From the NCBI RefSeq assembly GCF_000204055.1, contig NW_006768769.1, positions 1,227,406 through 1,291,405 on the forward strand: a stretch of 64,000 bases of DNA. Reading direction: 5' to 3'. Under the pieces are notes generated by a model. It saw nothing but the letters and a program-made list of their open reading frames with translations, was not told the origin of the DNA and made no database searches. The DNA comes from Melampsora larici-populina 98AG31 (lineage: Eukaryota > Basidiomycota > Pucciniomycetes > Pucciniales > Melampsoraceae). Below, piece by piece: positions 1-11,171 of the stretch (position 1 is the first letter of the stretch; each line of letters starts with the position of its first letter). Made by a program: the position numbers and the translations under genes.

Positions 1-1658
1 GTCCGACGAAACCGAGATGAATGATTCGATGACCTGTGAGGTGACCCTCTGATCGACCAGCTTGAACTAATCTCATACTCGTTGGGATTACTGATCTTGC
101 CGGTTGTTTCGATTTAGCTAGATCGTAGAGGTAAATGTAGCCCATCGTATGACCAACGGCCACAAAGGTATGATCATGAGAGATTGCTAAAGATGATACC
201 GCCCCAGCATCTCTTACTGTGTCACCCACGAAACAAAAAGGTCAGCAAAGATGACATGCATACATATAAGGTTGATTGAAGTGAATGAGTATCGTATAGC
301 TTACCGATCAGATCCGTACCCAGCACGCATTTCAGATTAGAGGCATAGTCAAAGACCATAGCCCATCCCTTGGCAGTTCCAATCACGATGACTCCGCTCG
401 CTGCGATCACCGTCGGTAGCCCGAGTAACGTGTTGGCAGCCGAGGAAGCTTTTGTGACGGCAGTGGGATGTCGTTTAGAACTCGGATAGATCTTGTTACT
501 GATCCTCCGTAGAGATGCCCAATGAAAAAGACTAGTGTTGTATTGAACTTGGGTAGATTCATCAATGACAGATGATGTCATTTGAGAACTTGAAGCTTCA
601 TTGAGATCATAAAGATGAGACATGGATGAATTTCGAGAAATGAGATCGGAGGTAGGCGAAAGAGGAGATCGAAGGCGGTTATGGGCAAGCAAATCCTGTG
701 GAAAATCAGACATAGAAGGAGAGTTGGAGGTAGACCTTCGAGGAGGGGTTAAGAGTGAAGGTGATCCCGCGACTCCTTTGAGAGATCGTAATCTTGAGAA
801 CTGAGCACTTGCTGGTCTTAATTTGCTGGTGAGAAGGAAGTTAGAAGAAGTTGATGAGTCGGCCACAGAGTGTGATGGAGTGAGTGATTGTCGACCGGGA
901 GGAGCCAATAGATGTGCCAGACCGTTACTAGCGGGAGAAGATAGAGAGAGTTCCTAGAGTAAGAAAGGACCAAATCAGCTTCAAAGTCCCCATGAAACAG
1001 AATGAGAAATTCGATACTGATATGAACTCACATCTGATGATAGACGTCTTCCTTGACCATTTTCAGGCGTGAGTTGAATGTCTAAGTTTGGCAAATTGGT
1101 TATGATTGGGGAGGAGGGTGAGGTAGTAGATTGAACGATTGGAACTTGGTCAAGATGAGAGTTATCTTCCAAACCAGCGTTATTGAGCTCCAGAATAGCA
1201 TCAAGTTTGGTAGCATAATCAGTTTCAAGTAAGTCTTGATCATCAAAGACGTTGACATCCTTGCCATCATAAACAAAGTCATCTTCACATCCGTCTTCAG
1301 TTGAAGTTTCTGCTTCATTCCCTGTGTATACAAAACTCTCTTCTTCCTCAATTTCAAGTTGATTAGAATTTCCTGAATGGTTAAGAGGTATAGTTGACTT
1401 TGATTTTGGTGACGAGATAAATTCTGGATTTGAGATGAATTCATTGAAACGCTCCTGATATGGTTTTTGAACTTCTTGATTTGCAGTATTTCTCAGATTA
1501 ATAAGTTCTTGATGATCGTCATCCAATTCATTATCAATTTGATTTGAATGCGAATGGGAATGGGAAGAGTTTGGAGAGATTTGTTCGCTTGAAGTTGATT
1601 TGAGATGGTGACTTTGTAAATGATTTGATAAATGATAATCTGATAGAGTTGACGTCAT
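1..1658 (-). CDS. VPS8: Vps8, CORVET tethering-complex subunit (5' part of gene; runs off the window)
   Basis: N-terminal part of the vacuolar sorting protein Vps8, a CORVET subunit that tethers endosomes during endosome-to-vacuole transport. Inferred exons are 1658-1032, 953-305 and 216-1, with GTGAGT and GTAAGC donors and frame kept across both joins. The first roughly 350 residues are acidic and Ser-rich, as usual for fungal Vps8. Then come LRRISNKIYPSS, LPTVIAASGVIVIGTAKGW and LKCVLGTDLI. Exon 3 adds SSLAISHDHTFVAVGHTMG and EGHLTGHRIIHLGFVG, the start of the WD40-like propeller. The family assignment rests on these fungal Vps8 block sequences. The first Met in frame at 1658 was taken as the start. 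The rest of the protein lies beyond base 1, so completeness cannot be judged. Confidence 0.88.
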
Positions 1659-4434
1659 ATAGGATAGGGATAAGATAGAACAGAAATAAAAAGTCGAGGT
1701 TGATTAGGTGAATGAGTATCTTCAATATTAATGCTGATGGTGGTGACGTTGATGGTGATAGAGTATTGATGGCGCTTGATGACGATAGGTTGAACTTGAG
1801 TCTTGGATGGTAAATTGATTTCCAGTCTCACTCAAACTGTTGTTTTCTTTCGATCGATCATTCTACATTTTTAAAAACAGCACTTTCTTCCAAACTTGGG
1901 AATCACTTGGATGACTCAAACCTATCAGATCAGAGCAATTGCAGTATTGCTTGAATGATAGATTGTACATTCCAGTTACATGAGATCCTTGAGCCACAAA
2001 GATATCTCAAACTAAAGAAATGTGGCTTAAATTGATACTACCTCCCATATTTTTAGGATGAGTAAAAAATCAGACAGTGGAGAAATAAGGAGAAGTTTTC
2101 AAGAAGAAGGGGTATACACAAGTTTCTCTTGCAATCACACTATGATATCATGGATGGTGAAGCCAGGAAGCTTCTAGGACTAATGAAAAACTTTCTGCGG
2201 GAAGGAATTTTCTTCCAAAGATGGTCTCAAAGATACATGTGCCATTAAATCTGTAAGCATATTCCAGTCTTCTTTTTTATATAGTGTACAGTTCTATCAC
2301 CAGCTGTGCACACTACAAATAATTTAACAGTTTCTGGGCAGAAAATGTAAAAATTGATATTCAAAAATATTGGGATGTCAGGAAGTGAGCAAAAAATACA
2401 AAAAAATTGTATATCATTCCTGGTGTTGAGAAATATGATCTGAGTATTTTTTGTATTTTTAGGGTGTACATTGTTGAATGTACCAACCAAAAAAACCCAT
2501 GATAATCAGAGGTACACCTGCAACAAATGCTGAAATTTGGCTCCTGAGTTTCATGACAACATTTTGAATTCTGGGAATGTTCATGAATTTTGAAATTTGT
2601 GGTCAAAAGACTTGAATTTGGTCTCACAAGAAATCAAGAGCCTTTCTCTAAATCTCTTAAGAATCAGTCAAAGCTTCAGCTCATCTCACAAAGCAGCTGT
2701 GGTTCATTGAAAGTATCTTCTACAAAGTCACATATATTCTTTGCAAAGCTAGACCCAGACTTATCACCTAAATGAAAGCTCTGGAGACAGAGTTTAGATG
2801 TCTAATGAGCTAAGAATCAAGCGTTTTGCTTGCCAATTGCAAAATTTATGGGCCTTTTTAGGATTCAAATTACTTTTGAATCTATGGAGCCAAATTTCAG
2901 CATCTGTTAGATTTCAGATGTTTAGCTGTTCCCGTTTCAAGTGCAATCAAAATACTTATAGCCCAATATTTTGCCAGGTCTATCAATAATCTTGGTTAAG
3001 CCAATTCTTGTCATTCTTCTACTATTATTACATATTCTCTTGTTCAGGAGACTGGTGTATAATTAACAAGTGTGTTGATCAAATCTGAACCTTTTATATC
3101 AAACTCTATGATTTCATTTCCTTCCTGAGAATGATTCTTCCAAAAGAATTGGCAATTCTTATAGAAGGAGTAGTATAGGATATATGTTTGGGGTGGCCCA
3201 AGATCCATTGCAACTTGGTTGGTTCCACTCATTCCCTAGGTTTCTTTGAAAGTGGCAGACCATTTTCTCTTGGGATCAGGCTTGAAGCTAAACATGTTTG
3301 GTAGGCCCTTCCAAATATTCTGGGGGTTAAGTCAAAAATTCTATCTTGTCAAACAAGCAATTTTCCCAGGCTTTGCTGTTACTTGTATGGTCACAGCCAG
3401 CTGGAAGAGGACTAGTGGTGAGGGTATGCTTATCTTTGATTGTATCATGACCTTGATCTGCAGAAAAGAAGTAGAGATTTCAGATTATCTGCAAAAGGAG
3501 GACAGGCACTCATTTCTACTTGGTGATATATGTTGGGATCTGGCACAGGCTGTGGCTGAGTACAGCAGCTGCGACTCTTGTTTAAGGATATTCACAAAAA
3601 ACAAACACAATGCATACTGACATTGGAATGAGCTTGCAGTGCTTGCTCACTCAAGTTGCAAGGAAGTTTTGATAAATTATTGACACTGTTGTGCTTGTTG
3701 TTAGGCCACATTATCAAAGACTTCAACACACCACAGAAAATATTTCATGGTGAGCTTTGAAATGCTCATGCATGCAAAGTGGTCTGTCATTCCTACAGCA
3801 CTTGTTTCTGTAGCTGTCATAGCTTCCTTTGAAAACACATCCACTTGTAAGGACAATGGGGGTACAATCACATGATATGCAACATCTTCTGCAGGATAGA
3901 TGATAGTAAAAATGCTCATAGGATATATACTTATGACAATTGGTTCCACTCAGCAAGATGTGGGCTCCGTAACCATGGTGAGAACACAACAAGAAAGTAT
4001 AGTGGAAGATGCAAATCCCAAGACACTGATGGAGCTTGGCATAACATTTGTTTCTCCTACACAGGGAGCTCCTCTTATTTGACAAGTTGACACCCAGAGG
4101 GCACTATGGGAATTTTTGTTGATCCATATCATAATTATTTATAGTGGAATCACAGGTTAAAAGTTGCAGCCACAAGGAAAGGCCAAGATAAATTATCACT
4201 GATTTGTAAAAGATGCCTAAGACCAAGCACTTACTCACTAGTATAGTCGAGTTCTTTCCTGAGCCACCACTTCTGTTGGCATCCTCATTGTGGACAGAGA
4301 TAAGATGTACTTCCAAAGATTTACAAGTTAAGGATAGCAAGGTGCTAAGGTCTGGCAGAAAATGGGAGGTACAGGTAGGCGAATTGTGATGATGTTGTCA
4401 TATCATACTTTGTGATGATCCACAACTTTCCCAT
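1659..4434. other. Intergenic region without a recognised gene
   Basis: About 2.8 kb between VPS8 and the tRNA-Gly gene. Open frames up to 124 codons exist on both strands (for example 3246-3620 plus), but they overlap each other antisense, lack recognisable domains and are not joined by convincing splice sites. I see no transposon ends here. The first 200 bp or so should hold the divergent promoter region of VPS8. Confidence 0.5.
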
Positions 4435-4514
4435 GCGCTGTTGGTGTAGCGGTTAGCATTGAAGCCTTCCATCGAGAATAGCTTTAGTCCGGGGTTCGAA
4501 TCCCCGACAGTGCA
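4435..4514 (+). tRNA. tRNA-Gly (anticodon TCC) with an 8-nt intron
   Basis: Full cloverleaf. The acceptor arms GCGCTGT and ACAGTGC pair with one G-U, followed by discriminator A. The D-arm is around GTGT/GCAT, the anticodon stem is GAAGC/GCTTT, and the T-arm is CGGGG-TTCGAAT-CCCCG. The anticodon loop is 15 nt rather than 7. Reading CTTCCA plus a later A leaves TCGAGAAT as an intron at the canonical 37/38 position and gives anticodon TCC. The internal A box (TGGTGTAGCGG) and B box (GGTTCGAATCC) are present, and a T-run terminator follows within 10 nt. Confidence 0.92.
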
Positions 4515-5219
4515 TTTGTTTTTAGATCTTGATCATCATGACTCACGGAGAGACCTCATTTGGTGTCATCCTACAATTATGTCTTTTGTGGCGAATTGCA
4601 AACGAGTTTTTTATACAGGTGTCCGCTGGAGGCTAGCTTGTACATGTCAAGACTTTATAATTGTGAATCACAAAGTCTGCGAGAATATTGACTGGCAGAA
4701 AAAGCGGACACAAAGCAGCAATGGCATGATGAGATGGGAATTTATTTCTTAAAGTTTTCAAACGTCGGCGACAAGAATGATATGGAGGGATTTCCAATCT
4801 ATTTCCAATCTTTCTACACAGACTGGAATGCAATGAAGGATAGGCTAAAAATCTGCCATTGAATCTCATAGAGGGGCTTTACCCTCGTGAATCATTTCGA
4901 AACCCTTCCACTGGGATTCCGGTGGATTTGTCAATCAGAGCAAGCGCAAGGCGAGGTCATGTCATGTCATGTTTATGGCCTGGCGTGTTGTCTTGGGGCT
5001 TTTTCTCAGCAGCGATGGCTCATGGTCCATTTATGTATCTCGCAAGTACCTGAAGAGCTCTGAGCATAAAAAGGTAGATCAAAGCCTTCTTATTGCTTTC
5101 ATGGATACATATCCATCAAAGTTTTCTGCTTCAAGTAGATTATTGCCTCGCAATGTTGTAATTCATAGTTAACTAAGAATGGAGCATGTTCTAAAGTTTG
5201 AAGCCGAGAAACATCAACT
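4515..5219. other. Intergenic region downstream of the tRNA
   Basis: It begins with the Pol III T-run at about 4519-4523. The open frames here (for example 4459-4752 and 4859-5053) run through the tRNA gene or carry no recognisable domain. They are treated as chance. Nothing else was seen. Confidence 0.5.
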
Positions 5220-5862
5220 TCAAGTGGAGATCCCCTTCTTTTTGAGCTACCGAAGAGTAAGACCCAAAAATTCAATCCAAAAGAGTTAATTCCTAACAAG
5301 AAATAAAGATACCAAAAAAAAACCTTCAAGTTCAGAAGAAACTAACCTCGGCTTCTTCCTCCAATTTGATTTGTTCATCAATCATAGCTCCTTTACTAGG
5401 TTTATTACCATGAGCCTTAGCTAAATCAGTTGGATTTTGACCTTTGTCAGGGATATTTGGATCCGGATTATGATCTTCATCTTCATTCTTTCGCAATTCT
5501 GATTCTAATCGATTCGCAATCGATCTACCATCTTTTGAATCATTGTTTAAATGTGATCCTTCTTTACCTGCTTCGTATCTATTTGGCTATCATTCCGTAG
5601 ATATTTGTGGTTTTGTTTATAGAAAGAAGAGTAAGGATTGATTACGTCGGACTTGTTGTGTTTGATGTATTGGCATACCTTTTGGGCGTCTATATCTTTC
5701 TGGGATGCGTTACGTTGATCACCGTCATTAGTGTGAGCCATGTATTGAGCTGATTAAATATTATACATTTCAACAATCAACCATTGATTTCCCTAGCCTT
5801 AAGTGAGAGTAGTCGTTTGGAATGGAATCTGATTGAAACTGAAACTTACATTGAGTAGACAT
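5220..5862 (-). CDS. Small conserved fungal protein of unknown function (116 aa, PSKGA motif)
   Basis: Four-exon gene reconstructed from splice signals: 5862-5850, 5749-5679, 5586-5347 and 5246-5220. Donors are GTAAGT, GTATGC and GTTAGT, all introns end in AG, and frame is kept throughout to a TGA stop. The 116-residue product is hydrophilic and rich in Asp, Asn, Lys and Gln. It has no signal peptide or membrane segment. The C-terminal part reads HGNKPSKGAMIDEQIKLEEE and then LKKKG. From memory this resembles short uncharacterised proteins common in fungi with an H-G-x-x-P-S-K-G-A-x-I-D pattern and a Lys-rich end. I cannot name a function. The upstream ATG at 5862 was preferred over the internal ATG at 5741 because a 13-nt first exon splices cleanly to it. 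Confidence 0.62.
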
Positions 5863-6582
5863 GCTGGGTTGAGATAAGATTGCTTTTGATGGTAAACTGA
5901 GGTGTGGAGAGATGCTGATGTCCAAAAAGCAATGTTTAAAGTTTTTTGAATCCGATTGGTGAGTGTTGTCTTCGTGAATGTTTAATGATGAAAACTGTTT
6001 ATGACGTCATCTAGTTGGGTTCTTTCAGCTGTATCACTGTGACGTCATTGAGTCTGATGAATTCCAAGACATGTACATGCTGATGGTTTACAGCTCTTTA
6101 CCTGGCGCAAGATTGGTCGAGTTATGCGAGGCTCTTTTGTATGTGAAATATCTCAACCTCATGTCTCGATATCCAACGATGAAAACAATCGAGATGGTTC
6201 CACGAGGATGATAGATAAGCCAAACGATCTTTCTATATATACGATTGCACGGCAGCTATCTTTGACTCCTAAAAACCGTCCCACAGGATATATTTGTGCG
6301 CAAGGCCAAAGATGAAGGACGAGATTGTGGAATATGTCTGTACTAAAGATACATAGATTACAATGTAACAGATTCCATCAAGTGATAACTAACCAAGTTC
6401 CGGATTTGATATGTTTTACTCTGATTTGACAAACGTTCACCAATGAGCAGCTGATGGTCAGACTTGATTTTAACAATCTGCTCGAAAGCAAGCTTTCAAG
6501 TATCTTCTTCAAGTCAAAGGCGATCTGAAAACATTACTATACAAAGGATAATCCTATAAATTTCACTCAGCGCTAACATATT
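5863..6582. other. Intergenic region between two minus-strand genes
   Basis: Holds the promoter side of the small PSKGA protein gene and the 3' side of the PRKRIP1-like gene. No RNA gene, repeat or convincing open frame was found. The 63-codon frame at 6124 has no recognisable features. Confidence 0.5.
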
Positions 6583-7628
6583 CTACCATTCATCTTCAAT
6601 GATAGTGATACCCTTTGGTTCGATCACAGGTATAGCAGCTAAATCCTGATTCGACAAATCTAAATTGATAGTATTCGGTTCAACTTCTGATGCCGTCTTC
6701 TTCTTTGTCTCATCGCCATCACTGTCATCATCTTCATCATCTTGATTCTTTGATTTGAAAGTGATTCCTTCTGCAATTGGTGCAGCACCTAATTTACGAC
6801 GTTTTTGTTGATTATCTGAATCATCATCTGATTCATCATCACTACGTTGTTCTGATACTTCAGCTCCAGTAGTACCATCTTCTGTTTTTGGATCTTTCTT
6901 TTGTAGTCGAACCTGTTTACGTTTCTGACGTCTAGCTCGGTTCTTATTGGTTTTGGATTCAGATTGGGCTTTTAATTCGGCTTGTTTAGTTTCGAATTCG
7001 TTTCGTTCCTTCTCCTGTATACACGTGTATAAGTATTTGTAGAGGTTAGGAATTTGGCTTGGGATTGGATTTTGACAATCATCCACATGCCTTCAGTTCA
7101 CGTTCATCCATCTGTCGTAATCGTTCGTACTCCCTCCTTCTAGCTTGTTTATAAACGTGAAATTCACCAGATCCGGCACCAGCTGAACTACCTTGAACGT
7201 TCTATAAAATCAAAATGTATGGTTTAATGTCAAAAGGATAGTTATCAGATCAATATCTTTTACAAGGAATCTAAAGCCTTAGAGAAACATACTTTCATCA
7301 TTTCTCTAGGAGGACGTAAACTTTTATCTTTAGGTGGTTTTGGTAATTGAATTTCTCTAGTAGGATCCTATGCAAAAAAAAGTGATCGAAAAAGAAACCG
7401 TAAGACAATTTGAAAGAAATGCAAAATTTTAAAATCTTTATAAACCTGAAGTAATCTTGCAACTTGAGCTCTTTGTTTTTCTAAGGGTGTTGGTGCATGT
7501 TTATTGGCTGGTAAGAATTCAGGGTCAAGTTTTGGTTTCTTTTTTTTGTTTTCAATTTGTGTGCCATCTGTTGTATCTTTCCTATATCCAAATTCATTTT
7601 GAAGTAAGAAACTATCTTGAAGAGTACT
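6583..7628 (-). CDS. PRKRIP1/DUF1168-family spliceosomal protein (5' end unresolved)
   Basis: Homologue of PRKR-interacting protein 1, a small nuclear protein of the catalytic spliceosome. Exons 7628-7446, 7367-7293, 7201-7091 and 7014-6583 join in frame. Diagnostic sequence runs across exons 2 and 3: LRPPREMMK, then [18 protein letters not shown], then [13 protein letters not shown], followed by the Lys/Arg-rich helix [18 protein letters not shown]. The C-terminus is acidic and Ser-rich ([17 protein letters not shown]) and ends in IIEDEW. The intron at 7090-7015 starts with GC (AAG|GCATGT) rather than GT; a GT donor shortly downstream would create a stop. The first confirmed exon begins after an acceptor at 7629, so a short 5' exon with the ATG must lie upstream. 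I could not place it. Confidence 0.85.
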
Positions 7629-8607
7629 CTAAGAATGAGAAAAAGTACGAACATCGTGATTGAGTGAATTCGATTGGTGTCGAGTGAGTTCGATTGGTAT
7701 TGAGTGGATTTGATTAGTGTTGATTTCGTCAAGATCAATGAGGTCTCAAAGCAGTGGAAGCAAGATGAAGAGTGTCAACTTTCAAGTGCTCTGATTTCTC
7801 GATGTGTAATCTGATTACATATCTGGCTGTCATGTACAAACATACTCACCGAGTATAAGCATATATTTCTCTCCAAGCGGTCACGTGACTGTTTGAGCCT
7901 GAGAAATTGAGAATGACCTGCTCGCATTTCTTGCTTTTAATAAACGGCCCGTTCAAGGCAAGATCAAGCATGCTCATTCTGGTTTCCTTGACCCTGTCCG
8001 CCTCTCTTAGTGACATATTGTAAGCAGCAGACCGCTGGTACCTATGTGTGCATTACACCAACATTCATCTGACGCCCAAGATAGTTCTTCTATTTCAAAC
8101 CAGAGCCTCAGAGAGGTTTTTAGTGGATCTGAAAGTCTAAAAGCAAATGTGATCGTAAGAAGCACGTTCAAGTTCGAGGAGGACAAAATCTCAAGTCAGG
8201 GAGCGGGGGAGTGATCGATAGGGGGGAAAAACTTCTAGTCCAAAATATTTTGGCAGGCCTGCTGGTTCACCAGGCCCGCCCTATCAGGTTTATTTTTCCC
8301 TCCGTTCAGCTTGCGAGGATCAAGTCTGCAAGTGCCCCGCGGAGATTGGACTCTGGAGTTGGTCAAGCTAACCGCCGCATGACAGCAGGACTCCGCGGAT
8401 TCAGTAGAGCTGCGAGGCGCCGTTGGTGCTGAATTGGAGAGATAACCTGGGGACGACATCCGATCCCTGGACTTCCTTCCAAATTGGACGCACTGGAATT
8501 TTCTATAGCATGGTCTCATGGGTTATACAGCTGAAAGGCTATCGATGATCGAACATTATGTGTACTAAAACCCTCAAAAACCCTGTGAAAAAGTCACTAC
8601 AAGGTGG
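7629..8607. other. Intergenic region upstream of the PRKRIP1-like gene
   Basis: Probably contains the unplaced first exon and promoter of the minus-strand PRKRIP1-like gene. Around 8255-8280 there is a short GC-rich imperfect palindrome (GGCAGGCCTGCTGG then CCAGGCCCGCC). No other gene was recognised. Confidence 0.4.
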
Positions 8608-10110
8608 GAGCGTAACAGTATCAGTCTTTTTCTGAGACTCTGTCGCTCTGAGACTCTTCTGAGACTCTCTCTGAGCTACAAAAAAAAGTGGCTTTCTGTA
8701 CACCCTTCATACACACTCCATAGTTCATTTGTACAGCGTACCATATCCGGGAAACGACTCAAAAAATTTCATCAACAAGCCTTCAGAGGAAGTCATCATC
8801 AAGGCATTGGCAGAAAGCATCAAGATAACCTGACTTTTTTTGATAAGCTTTTAGAAATTTCTTTGGTTCTTTGTCTTCATAACTCACATTGATTTTTTTG
8901 ATGATCTTATACTATTAGCCGGCATCAAGTTTATGGACTTCAACTTCAACTTCACCTCTTCCTAGTAAGTAAGTTTTCTTTATTTTTTATTTTCTTTTTG
9001 TTTTGTTTTTTCACATTTGGTTTTAATTAATTCTGAATCAACCATCTTTAGTCGAATTGTCACATACTCCTGTTGAATGTTGTCATACTTCAATCGATGC
9101 TCCTCGTGCTCCGATCGATTCTCCTCGTGCTTCGATCGATTTTCCTCAGATTCTTAACAAATCAAATAAATTTTCACACGACTCTACACCAAAGTCCCAT
9201 TCAACCTTTTGCTTGTGATTGATTCGACTCAGCTGCTATCAATCATAGTCCTGCAGAATGTTCTTCTACGATACATCAAGCTGATCCTCCAAAACGATCG
9301 GTGTATCTTTAACGTTTATCTGCTCCTTTTGATCCTACAGGTGTTTCTTTTTCTTTTTCTTTGTGTTTGAATATTCATCCATTCTCTATTGGTTTTGATT
9401 ATCACAATTAGGGCTTTAATGGTGAAACAATATAATCGAAAGATATTGTTCAGTCATGATGCTAATGGTGAAATACCTGCAATAACATCATTTTGATGAC
9501 TAATGACCAAACCCTTTTTCTTGGGTTTTTCTTGTAGAATGTCACGAGAGAAGGAATGAAGGGAATCCACCAAGCCACAACCTTGTTCACATAACATAAT
9601 ATCGCGAATACAGGTGTTCATGTGGCTAGCAGCTTGGTGAACAGCTGATGAAGATGGCTCAAATAGTTTCACTCTTTTGTGAATCATTCATACTCTGTTA
9701 TTCGATTATATTACATTCTTTCCATGAAATCATAATGTTTGACCAAAGTCCAAAGTGTATGATGGAGAGAATCAAAGGGACCATTGTCCTGTGAGAAACC
9801 CACCCTGGTCCTGTGTGATGGAGCACATCAAAACGGGATTGATTTGACATTGCAAACAAATTAACACACAAAATCAATCACCGTTAACATGGTTCCTTCT
9901 CTCATATTGGTTGATTTTGATCTATTTCTGATCGGTCAATCTTACAAGATCCCTTTGTACAGTCCTGGGTAGTCCGAGAAGACCAGAGAAAAAAAGCGCG
10001 CCCCGCTCGAAAAAAAAAAGTGCCACTCTGGAAGAAATTGTACTATCCCTGTATGGCTCAGAGACCGTCTCAGGGAGTCTCAGAAAAAGACTGATACCGC
10101 ATCTCTCCGT
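8608..10110. mobile_element. Non-autonomous TIR DNA transposon, MULE-like (9-bp TSD)
   Basis: A 1503-bp segment flanked by direct 9-bp copies of ACAAGGTGG (8599-8607 and 10111-10119). Just inside lie inverted repeats. They include a perfect 23-bp match, GTATCAGTCTTTTTCTGAG plus ACTC, at 8618-8640 against 10075-10097, with CTGAGAC-rich degenerate sequence further in. A 9-bp target duplication is typical of Mutator-like elements. The interior has no transposase. It holds a short tandem repeat near 9095-9150 (units with CGATCGATT and CTCCTCGTGCT) and AT-rich filler. The minus-strand frame at 9454-9687 is not recognisable. The MULE assignment rests only on TSD length and TIRs. Confidence 0.65.
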
Positions 10111-10427
10111 ACAAGGTGGTGGTCTCATACGCACACTGGGATGAAGGCAGAAGGTTGTTGGATGGCGAATCCACAAGTGGCTTCGAAAGAACCCTCGAAG
10201 ATCTGTTGATTTCTAATTTGACTTTTGCCGATTATACTGAACCAGGAAGCCACAAACCATCACATGTTTTTTGGTCTCGAAGGACAGCGTCCTACATCAA
10301 GATAGAAACCATCCCTTTCTCATCAGCCTACTCAATCCAACTTGAAACACAGCTGACCTCGCACTCAACAATTATCAATCATCTCCATCACCTCTGTTAC
10401 AGGTCTTCCATCATTTTCCCCATCAAC

Positions 10428-11171
10428 ATGTTGCACCAGTCTTTTGTCAAGATTTGCGTTCTAGCATCCATCTTGTGCCTCAGTTCACTCATTGTATCAT
10501 CCACAAAGTTCTTCACAACAAAATGCCACAGCGAATTCACAGGATCTGATAGTGATGATATCATCGGTATGTTCGACCGTTAACTCCTATCGATTCTGAT
10601 TGTACTACAGCCAATAATTTGACTCAATCTGTCACTTCATCTTTCAAAGTCTGTAAGGATGGTAGGAATTCAGAGCAACAAAATTGCCATAAAAAGCAAT
10701 GCTGGCTCAACGGTAAATGTTTTGAAATAAATAATATCATTCTCTGACCATCACCTCTTGAAAGAATATATTAACTAATGCATTGCGATTTTACGAATGC
10801 ACATCTGGTACTCTGTCAAATATAGGAAACCAATGGGTTCAATTGGATGGCTGTGTAATCGCCGGAAGCCACGGTGGCGTAAGCAAACAACAATGTGTGA
10901 GATACAATTGGATGGAGGACGATGGGGTATTTGGTGAGTAGCCTGTTTGGGTTTTCCACTGCTTACTTCAGACTCTGATTTACTTCGACGTGTGGAATGG
11001 ATCAAATCGCTCAGAGTGTCACAACGACGGAGGTCGGGATTATTACTGTGGGGGGACCCCCGAGACGATCCCATTCATAAGTGAGTCAAATCTGAAACGC
11101 TCAGTGAAGCCTAAATAACTGAGGTGATCATTTGCCTTCTCTCAGCGTGTACATCCTGCTTTAGTACTTAG
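10428..11171 (+). CDS. Predicted secreted cysteine-rich protein (158 aa, ten cysteines)
   Basis: Five exons inferred: 10428-10566, 10611-10712, 10826-10926, 10972-11080 and 11146-11171. The product begins MLHQSFVKICVLASILCLSS, a clear signal peptide, followed by about 130 residues with ten cysteines and few hydrophobic stretches. Cys-bearing segments include TTKCHSEF, QNCHKKQCWLN, DGCVIAGS, QQCVRYNW, ECHNDGGRDYYCGGT and a final TCTSCFST. An even cysteine count suggests five disulfides in an extracellular protein. The third donor is a choice: GTATTT at 10927 keeps the Cys-rich frame, while the stronger GTGAGT at 10934 gives an Arg-rich end and a 38-nt intron. No family was recognised. In plant-associated fungi such proteins are often effector candidates, but nothing here proves that role. 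The gene lies 300 bp from a DNA transposon. Confidence 0.62.

Noticed and set aside
3246..3620. 124-codon plus-strand ORF
   Set aside because: No recognisable motif or neighbouring exons. The surrounding region has similar-sized chance frames on both strands.
3701..4132. Cluster of overlapping ORFs on both strands
   Set aside because: All frames are open for short distances at once, a composition effect; none has a domain.
10116..10427. Upstream in-frame extension of the secreted protein ORF
   Set aside because: The extension runs from inside the transposon target duplication and would bury the signal peptide. ATG 10428 gives a normal secretory start.
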